In this document: one piece after another, positions 1 through 5,587 of the stretch | How positions within the stretch are numbered: position 1 is the stretch's first letter | Layout: every line of letters starts with the position of its first letter | Source: a bacterium | GTDB lineage: Bacteria; CG03 | Assembly: GCA_013791675.1 (NCBI GenBank) | Contig: VMTI01000223.1 | Location: forward strand, 1 to 5,938 | Length of the DNA stretch: 5,938 nt | Direction of reading: 5' to 3' | Notes under the pieces: model-generated | Database searches by the model: none | Seen by the model: the letters and a program-made list of their open reading frames with translations, nothing else | What the model was told of the DNA's origin: nothing | Translations under genes and position numbers: made by a program

Positions 1-300
1 CTCGCGCACCCGAAATTCGGCGCTCCGACAAAGAAAATTGTGCAGCACCTTGTGAAAAAGGGGCTTGCCGGAATAGAGGCTTACTATATGGGACATTCAA
101 AAGAGGAAACGAAAAAATATCTTTCGTGGGCGAAGGATATGAATCTTCTTGTCACCGGCGGTTCCGACTGCCACGGCGAGCTCCCCGGAAGGCCCGAATC
201 AATAGGCCGTCAGCATGTGCCGTATTCGTCGGTGGTGAAATTAAAAGAGTTCAAGTATATGATGATGAGGAAGAATATGAAATTGTTTGAGGAAGTATGA
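1..300 (+). CDS. PHP-domain metal-dependent phosphoesterase, YciV/TrpH-like (3' end only)
   Basis: The reading frame is open from the first base, so the true start lies upstream; the Met codon at 40 is internal. The visible 99 residues begin with an Ala-His-Pro motif (residues 2-4 of the fragment) and later contain GGSDCHG. These two are the C-terminal metal-ligand motifs of PHP phosphoesterases, where the His and the Asp-x-His help hold a multi-metal centre. The segment G-(L)-A-G-I-E-A-Y-Y between them and the IG following SDCHG fit the YciV/TrpH group, whose studied members hydrolyse 3',5'-nucleoside bisphosphates or act as 5'-3' exoribonucleases. The exact substrate cannot be told from a fragment. 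It is presumably cytosolic, since no membrane segment is visible. Its stop overlaps the next gene's start (ATGA), which suggests co-translation with the 438-residue protein downstream. The family call is firm and the substrate is inference. Confidence 0.87.
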   Translation, partial: LAHPKFGAPTKKIVQHLVKKGLAGIEAYYMGHSKEETKKYLSWAKDMNLLVTGGSDCHGELPGRPESIGRQHVPYSSVVKLKEFKYMMMRKNMKLFEEV

Positions 301-1613
301 CTAAAGAAAAATTTTACAAAGAATATTACGGCAGCCCCGTAATACGAAATTTGGTGAAGGATCAGTTTAAGGATGCGGCTTTTGCCGTGGGAAGCGGCCC
401 TTTTTTGAAAGAACAAAAATGGGATTTTCCAGTTAGAATTGCCGGCGTGAGTGACCTGGACAGTTTTATGGACCAGGGGCTTGACATCTACCGTCCGGCG
501 CGTTCCACCGGAGACGCTTTTTACATATTCTGGGATCTTGAATATTACAACAAAAAACAGAGGTCGTATGTTTACAGGCATCAGAAGAAAGTTTTTGAAT
601 GGATGGAGCCGTTTATAAAACAGATAAACGCGAGGCTTAATGCATACGGCATAAATTATATTATTGACACAACCGCTTCGGGGTATCATTACTGGATGAA
701 GATATCTAAAAAATCCGCGGTTTTCAGGATGCTCGCGGAAGAGGGTTTTAGCTCGGAAAGCCTGAGAAAAAAATACGCGCGGGTTTCCCCCCGTGATATA
801 AAGCGCGTGATGCCCGTCCATTGTTCCGAGGGCCGCGCTTATGACTGCGCGGGAAAACTGCTTGAATATATTTCTCAGAGAATAAGGCGGGAAATGGCGA
901 AGGGCGCGGCCAAGCTGGATATAACAATTTCCGATTCTCCCATACCCGGCAGCGGGCGTCATGAAGGTTTTTCGTCAGACATAACGCAGTATGCCCATCC
1001 GCTGTATATGAGGGTATTCAGGGTGATGGCGTCTCTTCACCAGAAAAATATACTTTATTACGGCGGCAAAACGCCGGCTGTGGATATAGTCAGAAGAAAG
1101 GGCATGTCTGTTGATAAAGTGCTTGAATGCATGTGGAGCGCGGGTAAGGCGGTGGGGCTTTTCCATAATTTCTATCCGGAGCTTAATTATTCAAACGATG
1201 GTTTCGCAAAGCTTTTCAGCGAATATAAGAAAAGCGAAGTGAGGGCACTGCACAGGGAATTTGAGCTTGCCCGTCCGGAAGAGTTAAACATTGAGGATGA
1301 ACCTGAGAAAATAAAAAAGTCTTTCACCGCGGCACATGCCAATCCCGCTTTGCTTGAACCTTCGGTTTTGCAGCAAATGATAAATCATTATTCCGCCGAG
1401 AGCCCTGAAAGGCTTAAAGGCGCGCTTGAAATTATCGCGCGGTACTACAACGACCCTTCTTACCTTTGGTATAACAGCTCGCGTTTTACAGGCATAGACT
1501 GGAAAAAATATGACGCTTCCCAGTCGGCGCATTTTTGGGGAAGAATTTATTTTACGCAGTATAAATTGGACAACGGAGGAACAGCGCTGATTCGTAGAAT
1601 AAAAAATGGATAA
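297..1613 (+). CDS. Uncharacterised protein with motifs like an archaeo-eukaryotic primase (PriS/AEP) catalytic core
   Basis: A 438-residue protein that I cannot assign by name. What can be seen is a set of ordered motifs. Near the N-terminus is FYKEYY, reminiscent of the YYxxYY opening of PriS. FYIFWDLEY gives D80-x-E82 after a beta-like run, resembling AEP motif I. SGYHYWM gives S128-G-x-H131, resembling motif II. D228 (or D208/D213) is followed by R239, R242 and S246-L-H-x-K250, resembling the Asp plus R-x3-SLH-x-K signature around motif III. The residues from about 300 to 438 are helical-looking and match nothing I recognise. Cysteines occur only at 176, 183 and 278, so a classical four-Cys zinc or Fe-S site is unlikely. 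There is no signal peptide or membrane segment. The ATG overlaps the upstream stop by 4 bp and has GAGGAAG just before it (289-295). The gene lies between a PHP phosphoesterase and ClpC. The primase/PrimPol assignment is inferred from motif order and not established. Confidence 0.9.
   Translation: MTKEKFYKEYYGSPVIRNLVKDQFKDAAFAVGSGPFLKEQKWDFPVRIAGVSDLDSFMDQGLDIYRPARSTGDAFYIFWDLEYYNKKQRSYVYRHQKKVFEWMEPFIKQINARLNAYGINYIIDTTASGYHYWMKISKKSAVFRMLAEEGFSSESLRKKYARVSPRDIKRVMPVHCSEGRAYDCAGKLLEYISQRIRREMAKGAAKLDITISDSPIPGSGRHEGFSSDITQYAHPLYMRVFRVMASLHQKNILYYGGKTPAVDIVRRKGMSVDKVLECMWSAGKAVGLFHNFYPELNYSNDGFAKLFSEYKKSEVRALHREFELARPEELNIEDEPEKIKKSFTAAHANPALLEPSVLQQMINHYSAESPERLKGALEIIARYYNDPSYLWYNSSRFTGIDWKKYDASQSAHFWGRIYFTQYKLDNGGTALIRRIKNG
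1575..1580 (+). promoter_or_regulatory. Displaced Shine-Dalgarno-like GGAGGA upstream of clpC
   Basis: This is the only strong purine-rich ribosome-binding motif near the clpC start, but it lies 25 nt before the ATG at 1606, too far for direct initiation. In-frame stops at 1588-1590 and 1600-1602 exclude an earlier start. The motif sits inside the end of the preceding gene, whose ribosomes terminate at 1611-1613, just past the clpC ATG. Translation may therefore depend on termination-reinitiation, with this site helping to retain or load ribosomes. This is an inference from spacing. Confidence 0.35.
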
Positions 1614-4059
1614 CAGATTTACAAAAAGAGCGCAGAGGGTTTTCGCAAACGCCGATAAGGCGGCGAAGGATATGAACCACTCGTATATCGGAAGCGAACA
1701 TGTGCTTATAGGAATTTTGTCGCTTACCGACGGCATTGCCGTGCAGATTCTTTCGGCGCTGGGCGTGAAAACGAAAAATATGATTTCGGATATAAGGAAT
1801 ATGCTGGGTGAGGGGGATAATCTTATACGCCTGGGCCCCATTCCTTTTTCTCCGCGAGCCAAAAGAATCATAAATACGGCTTCCGAAGAGGCGAAGGCTT
1901 TGGGCCAGCCGTTTGTGGGGACGGAACACATACTTCTGGCCGTCCTCAGTGAGGAGCGCAGCGAAGTCTGCCAGATTTTAAAATCATCAAATGTCACTTA
2001 TGAAAATGTGATGGATTATCTTAAAGAACCGCCTGACGCGTGTGAAATTTTTTCGCAGAGCGCAAAAATTAATACGACGACGGCGCAACTTTTGCCGACG
2101 CCGCTTCTTAATAAATTCAGCAGGGATCTCACCCAGGCCGCCAGGGACGGCGAGCTGGATCCCATTGTCGGACGGGAGACCGAAGTCGCGCGGGTTATAC
2201 AGGTTCTGTGCCGCCGCACAAAAAACAACCCCGTTCTTATAGGCGATCCGGGCGTGGGAAAAACCGCGGTGGTTGAGGGGATAGCCCAGAACATTGTAAG
2301 TGAAAACGTGCCGGAAATAATTCTTAATAAAAGAGTGGTCGCTCTTGACATGGGTTCAATGGTGGCCGGCACTAAGTACAGGGGGGAGTTTGAGGAGAGG
2401 ATGAAAAAGCTTCTTGACGAAATTAAAAAAGAAAAAGGCGGGATAATACTTTTTATAGACGAGCTCCATCTTGTTGTCGGCAGCGGTTCCGCCGAGGGCG
2501 CGCCCATGGACGCCGCGAATATGCTAAAACCTCTTCTGGCTCGCGGTGATCTTCAATGCGTCGGGGCCACAACCCTGAACGAATACAGAAAATACATTGA
2601 AAAAGACGCCGCGCTGGCGAGGCGTTTCCAGCCGATCATGCTGGATGCTCCGACAGTTGATGAAACTGTTGAGATATTGAAAGGCCTCAGGGATAAATAT
2701 GAAGCGTATCACGGAGTCAGCTATCTTGACGAAGCTCTCACAGCGGCGGCGAAACTTTCGGACAGATATATAACAGACAGGTTTCTTCCTGATAAAGCCA
2801 TAGATCTTATAGACGAGGCGGGGAGTGAGATGAGGATAAGGCAATCCGCGAGGCCGCCGGAATTTACGGTTTTACAGAAAAAGCTAAAAGAAATACGTTC
2901 GGAAAAAGCGGAGGCCATATCGGGCCAGGAATTTGAAAAAGCCGCGCTGATGAAAAAAGAAGAGTCGCGCATAGCTGATGAAATCAATGAAATAAAAGCC
3001 TCCGTCAGGAACGATAAAAAAGTGACGAAGGTTACCGCCGACGATATCGCGCGTATTGTAGCGGGCGTTACGGGAATACCTGTTTTCAAGCTGACGGAAA
3101 AAGAATCGGAGCGGCTTATGAATATGGAAAAAGAACTGCATAAAGATATTGTGTCTCAGGATGAGGCCATAGACGTTGTTTCCAGGGCTTTGCGCCGCGC
3201 AAGAACGGGACTGCATGAACCCGGCCGGCCCATAGGCTCGTTCATTTTTCTGGGACCGACGGGAGTGGGGAAAACTTATCTGGCGCAGAGCCTGGCAAAA
3301 TTTCTTTTCGGAGACGAAGATTCCATCATAAGAGTAGATATGAGCGAATACATGGAAAGCCACAGCGTTTCCCGTCTTGTCGGAGCGCCGCCCGGCTATG
3401 TCGGTTACGACGAAGGCGGGCTCTTGACCGGCCATGTGCGCAGAAAGCCTTATTCCGTTATTCTGCTGGATGAGATAGAGAAGGCTCATCCGGATGTGTT
3501 TAACATACTCCTTCAGATAATGGATTCAGGATTTTTAACGGATTCTCTGGGGCACAGGGTGAATTTTAAAAATACAGTTCTTATTATGACGAGTAATCTG
3601 GGCGTTAAGAGCGATCATGAAAGTAAAACCATAGGTTTTGCCGAAAAAGCGGACTATGATTTCAAAGAAATGGAAAAGGAAATAAAAGAGGAACTTAAAA
3701 AAGTTTTCAGGCCGGAATTTCTCAACAGAATTGACGCGTCTGTAGTATTCAAGAGTCTTTCAAAGGAAGACGTTCTGCAAATTGTTGATATATTTCTGGC
3801 GCGGCTTAAGTCCCGCCTTGATGAAAAAAGAATAAGCGTTGAGTTTGACAAAAAAACAAAAGAGTTTCTTGCTGAAAAAGGTTTTGACCGCGCTCTCGGC
3901 GCGCGTCTGCTTAAAAGAACAATACAGGAGCTTGTGGAAGATCCTCTGTCGGAGAAAATTCTATCAGGCGGCCTTATCGGCGGTTCCCGTTTAAAAGCCG
4001 AAGTGAAAGAAGGGAAGATAGAATTCCATCCGGTGCCTTCAAAAAAAGTTCAATCCTGA
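1606..4059 (+). CDS. clpC: ATP-dependent Clp protease ATP-binding subunit ClpC (AAA+ unfoldase)
   Basis: An 817-residue HSP100 unfoldase of usual ClpC length. The Clp N-domain repeats span roughly 3-70 and 78-145, with E31 and E107 in the EH context that in Bacillus subtilis ClpC (E32, E106) reads arginine-phosphorylated substrates. D1 has Walker A GDPGVGKT (213-220), pore-loop Tyr258, Walker B D285-E286 and Arg-finger pair R339-R340. The middle coiled coil/UVR segment (about 421-465) keeps QEFEKAA with F443 at the tip, which separates ClpC from ClpB (much longer M-domain) and ClpA (none). D2 has Walker A GPTGVGKT (550-557), GYVG pore loop (Tyr598), Walker B D622-E623, sensor-1 N664 and sensor-2 R767. 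An IGF tripeptide (676-678) fits the loop that docks on ClpP, so it should feed substrates to ClpP. No clpP, mecA or mcsAB is in the window. ATG 1606 is fixed by an in-frame stop at 1600-1602, and the start overlaps the upstream gene by 8 bp. Confidence 0.97.
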   Translation: MDNRFTKRAQRVFANADKAAKDMNHSYIGSEHVLIGILSLTDGIAVQILSALGVKTKNMISDIRNMLGEGDNLIRLGPIPFSPRAKRIINTASEEAKALGQPFVGTEHILLAVLSEERSEVCQILKSSNVTYENVMDYLKEPPDACEIFSQSAKINTTTAQLLPTPLLNKFSRDLTQAARDGELDPIVGRETEVARVIQVLCRRTKNNPVLIGDPGVGKTAVVEGIAQNIVSENVPEIILNKRVVALDMGSMVAGTKYRGEFEERMKKLLDEIKKEKGGIILFIDELHLVVGSGSAEGAPMDAANMLKPLLARGDLQCVGATTLNEYRKYIEKDAALARRFQPIMLDAPTVDETVEILKGLRDKYEAYHGVSYLDEALTAAAKLSDRYITDRFLPDKAIDLIDEAGSEMRIRQSARPPEFTVLQKKLKEIRSEKAEAISGQEFEKAALMKKEESRIADEINEIKASVRNDKKVTKVTADDIARIVAGVTGIPVFKLTEKESERLMNMEKELHKDIVSQDEAIDVVSRALRRARTGLHEPGRPIGSFIFLGPTGVGKTYLAQSLAKFLFGDEDSIIRVDMSEYMESHSVSRLVGAPPGYVGYDEGGLLTGHVRRKPYSVILLDEIEKAHPDVFNILLQIMDSGFLTDSLGHRVNFKNTVLIMTSNLGVKSDHESKTIGFAEKADYDFKEMEKEIKEELKKVFRPEFLNRIDASVVFKSLSKEDVLQIVDIFLARLKSRLDEKRISVEFDKKTKEFLAEKGFDRALGARLLKRTIQELVEDPLSEKILSGGLIGGSRLKAEVKEGKIEFHPVPSKKVQS

Positions 4060-4127
4060 CTCAATAACACAATGGTGATTCGCGCTGAGATGTCAAAGGG
4101 GTATCAGGCCACAAGTCTGACGGGGTA
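4060..4127. other. Convergent intergenic gap between clpC and ndk, no clear terminator
   Basis: Sixty-eight bases separate two converging genes. I see no GC-rich stem followed by a T-run on either strand. The best inverted repeat (GTCTG at 4115-4119 with CAGAC at 4135-4139) is only 5 bp before a bulge, overlaps the ndk stop codon, and has no T-tract. Transcripts from both sides may run into each other, or termination may be factor-dependent. Confidence 0.5.
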
Positions 4128-4628
4128 TTACGCCCAGACGAGTGTTTTTGTAACTTTTTCTTCTGTTTTTACAGGGTAAATCCGGTAAACAAGCTCTTCG
4201 GGTTTGAACCAGAGCTTTATTTCCCGTTCTGCCTCTTCAAGCGCCGAAGACGCGTGTATTATATTTTCAAAAAGGCCTTTTGTCGTGATTCTGCCGTAGG
4301 CGCCGCGGATTGATGTGGGATCGGCGGTTTCCGGATTTGTGCCGCCGCAGATGCCGCGCACCAGCGATATGGCGTTGTCACCGTGGTACACAAGAGCGAG
4401 CACTTTTCTTCTGTCATGGAGATTTCCCATAAGATAATTAATAAGTTCTTCAAAAAAAGGTTTTGCCTGCATATGGCAGTAATGTTCACTTGCCAATTCG
4501 CGGGTTACGCAAACGACTTTAGCGGCCATTATCTCAAGTTTTGCCTCAGATAGCCTGGTAAGAATATTTCCCGTGAGGGATTTCTTCAGACCATCCGGTT
4601 TTATAAGCACTAATGTTTGTTCAGCCAT
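4128..4628 (-). CDS. ndk: Nucleoside diphosphate kinase (divergent, 166 residues)
   Basis: Transfers the gamma-phosphate from NTPs to NDPs through a phosphohistidine, balancing the nucleotide pool in the cytosol. The N-terminus TLVLIKPDGL is the family hallmark and supplies K10. Other active-site positions are conserved: Y50, R91, T97, R108, N122 and the phosphorylated H125 in NIIHASS, followed by E136 in the AEREIKLWF helix. At 166 residues it is longer than the usual 140-150. Extra residues lie between Y50 and R91, about four lie between R108 and N122, and a tail follows residue 145. The usual HGSDS is HASSA, so the Asp is replaced by Ser128. I chose ATG 4628 because it places MAEQ directly before the first strand; a TTG at 4676 would add 16 residues with no family match. 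No clear Shine-Dalgarno precedes the ATG. It is transcribed alone, convergent with clpC and divergent from the PilZ gene. Confidence 0.95.
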   Translation of the reverse strand: MAEQTLVLIKPDGLKKSLTGNILTRLSEAKLEIMAAKVVCVTRELASEHYCHMQAKPFFEELINYLMGNLHDRRKVLALVYHGDNAISLVRGICGGTNPETADPTSIRGAYGRITTKGLFENIIHASSALEEAEREIKLWFKPEELVYRIYPVKTEEKVTKTLVWA

Positions 4629-4748
4629 ACGTAACAGCAGAGTAGTAAATTGCAAAATATAAATCAAGCGGGGCAAGGTCTGTCCCCATTTCCTCTATGT
4701 GATAAATGTCAACTTGCATTAGAGGCGCTTTCTTGTATATAATTCGGC
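4629..4748. other. Divergent intergenic region between ndk and the PilZ gene
   Basis: These 120 bases must contain promoters for both directions. Toward the PilZ gene there is a perfect TATAAT (entered separately). Toward ndk, the minus strand offers an AT-rich stretch with TATATT at about 4656-4661 and a TTGATT just upstream, but no well-spaced -35/-10 pair, so I do not place that promoter. An imperfect inverted repeat GGGGCA/TGTCCCC spans about 4669-4687. The run GTCTGTCCCCATTT (4679-4692) looks like strings that recur in interspersed REP-type repeats; whether it repeats elsewhere cannot be judged from this window. Confidence 0.5.
4714..4743 (+). promoter_or_regulatory. Sigma-70-type promoter for the PilZ-HIT-glgA block, probably giving a leaderless mRNA
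   Basis: A perfect -10 box TATAAT lies at 4738-4743, with a weak -35 candidate TTGCAT at 4714-4719 (18-bp spacer). The ATG of the PilZ gene begins at 4749, only 5 bases after the -10 box. Since transcription usually starts 6-8 bases downstream of the -10, the message would start at or within a base or two of the start codon. No Shine-Dalgarno could fit, and none is seen. The -10 is convincing by sequence; the -35 and the start site are inferred. Confidence 0.6.
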
Positions 4749-5087
4749 ATGGGCATAAGGCAATCTCAGAGAAAGCATGACAGGATAAAAGATACCCTGC
4801 TTCTGGACATATACAAGCCGGGCGCTTTTCAGTCGTCGTGCCGCGCGTGCCTGACGGATATCAGCGTCGGCGGTGCCGGTTTGGAGTCCACATACCGTTT
4901 TAATCTGGGAGACAGGATTAATCTTGTTTTTACGATGGAAGAGGAAAAGGAATATGTGATAGAGTCCATTATCAGGAGAGTTTCCCGTTCCACGGGGACT
5001 TTTTTATATGGAGTGGAATTTATAGGAAAGGGTTTTTTCAAGCGCTGGGCGCTGAAGAAGTTTGTTAAAAAACTTCTGGAATCCTGA
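4749..5087 (+). CDS. PilZ-domain protein, predicted c-di-GMP receptor
   Basis: A 112-residue single-domain PilZ protein. The two ligand-binding motifs are both intact: R8-x-x-x-R12 (RKHDR) at the N-terminus and D37-x-S39-x-x-G42 (DISVGG) about 25 residues later. The later strand ending LYGVEF (86-91) and the basic C-terminal helix (about 98-112, rich in Lys) complete the fold. In the family the Arg pair and the D-x-S-x-x-G loop grip a c-di-GMP dimer, and such stand-alone domains act as adaptors that alter partner proteins in motility, surface polysaccharide or metabolism. The partner cannot be read from sequence. It is cytosolic, with no membrane segment. The start is the only in-frame ATG before RKHDR; it lacks a Shine-Dalgarno and sits 5 nt after a TATAAT. 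It heads a set with the HIT and glycogen synthase genes, whose start directly abuts its stop. Confidence 0.92.
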   Translation: MGIRQSQRKHDRIKDTLLLDIYKPGAFQSSCRACLTDISVGGAGLESTYRFNLGDRINLVFTMEEEKEYVIESIIRRVSRSTGTFLYGVEFIGKGFFKRWALKKFVKKLLES

Positions 5088-5585
5088 ATGAGGTATTTAG
5101 CGGCTCCATGGCGTGACAAATATTTTGAAATGAAGCAGAAAGGATGTATTTTTTGTCGCGCCGCAGGCGGACGAAGTCGCCGCGCCGCCGAGGCGAACGC
5201 GGACAGCAAAAATTTTGTTATTATGAGGGGTGAAAAATGTTTTCTCATGCTCAATCTTTTCCCTTATACCAACGCTCATGTGATGGCCGCGCCGTACAGG
5301 CACATAGGCGATGTGACGAAGCTGAGTTCCGTGGAGCTTATTGAAATGATGGAGATGGCGCAAAAAGCCGTTGCCGTAATGAAAAAACTTTTTAAGTGCG
5401 AAGGTTTTAATATAGGCGTCAATCAGGGAGCGGCATCCGGAGCCGGTTTCGCGGGACACATACACACGCATATAGTCGGGCGGTGGAAAGGAGATACCAA
5501 TTTCATGACAACTCTTGCCCGCACCCGCGTGACGCCTTCATCTCCCTTGAAAATATATAAAATGTTTAAAAAGGCTATGGTCTGA
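5088..5585 (+). CDS. HIT-family protein, AP4A phosphorylase/hydrolase-like
   Basis: A 165-residue histidine-triad protein. The triad is H124-I-H126-T-H128 in GHIHTHIV, followed by GRWKGDTNFM (131-140). The N-terminus APWRDKYF (6-13) with C20-x-x-C23 marks the subgroup that includes mycobacterial AP4A phosphorylase (Rv2613c), rather than the shorter Hint proteins. The NLFPYTNAH segment (56-64) and downstream H72 fit the fold, and C20, C23 and His residues could form the zinc site seen in relatives. The family attacks the alpha-phosphate of nucleotide conjugates such as Ap4A, with the middle His as nucleophile. Two features are unusual: Gly131 follows the triad where Pro is common, and an Arg/Ala-rich stretch (24-40) follows the Cys pair. 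ATG 5088 comes immediately after the PilZ stop and is supported by the conserved APWR; no strong Shine-Dalgarno is seen, so coupling is likely. The exact substrate is not determined. Confidence 0.92.
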   Translation: MRYLAAPWRDKYFEMKQKGCIFCRAAGGRSRRAAEANADSKNFVIMRGEKCFLMLNLFPYTNAHVMAAPYRHIGDVTKLSSVELIEMMEMAQKAVAVMKKLFKCEGFNIGVNQGAASGAGFAGHIHTHIVGRWKGDTNFMTTLARTRVTPSSPLKIYKMFKKAMV

Positions 5586-5587
5586 TA

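Noticed and set aside
481..510. TTGACA inside the primase-like gene as an internal promoter
   Set aside because: No -10-like hexamer at a 16-18 bp spacing; likewise for the TTGACA at 664-669, where TATCAT is only 14 bp away.
210..962. 250-residue open frame on the minus strand opposite the primase-like gene
   Set aside because: No recognisable domain, no ribosome-binding site, and it lies wholly over two well-supported plus-strand genes; composition looks like a reverse-frame shadow.
1284..1997. 237-residue minus-strand open frame across the clpC start
   Set aside because: Overlaps the strongly conserved ClpC N-domain and has no family features.
2884..3489. 201-residue minus-strand open frame inside clpC
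   Set aside because: It is antisense to conserved AAA+ D2 sequence, His/Phe/Arg-rich in the way antisense frames of Lys/Glu-rich genes are, and has no motif.
1606..4059. ClpB or ClpA instead of ClpC
   Set aside because: The short M-domain with QEFEKAA (UVR-like) is present; ClpB has a far longer coiled coil and no ClpP docking tripeptide, and ClpA lacks the M-domain.
4115..4139. Hairpin GTCTG...CAGAC as a terminator between clpC and ndk
   Set aside because: Only 5 bp before a bulge, no T-run on either side, and it overlaps the ndk coding end.
4629..4676. Upstream TTG start for ndk adding 16 residues
   Set aside because: The added residues match no NDK feature, and the family begins a few residues before the TLVLIKPDGL strand, which ATG 4628 gives.
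4097..5471. Minus-strand open frames under the PilZ and HIT genes
   Set aside because: Both plus-strand genes have intact catalytic or ligand motifs; the antisense frames have none.
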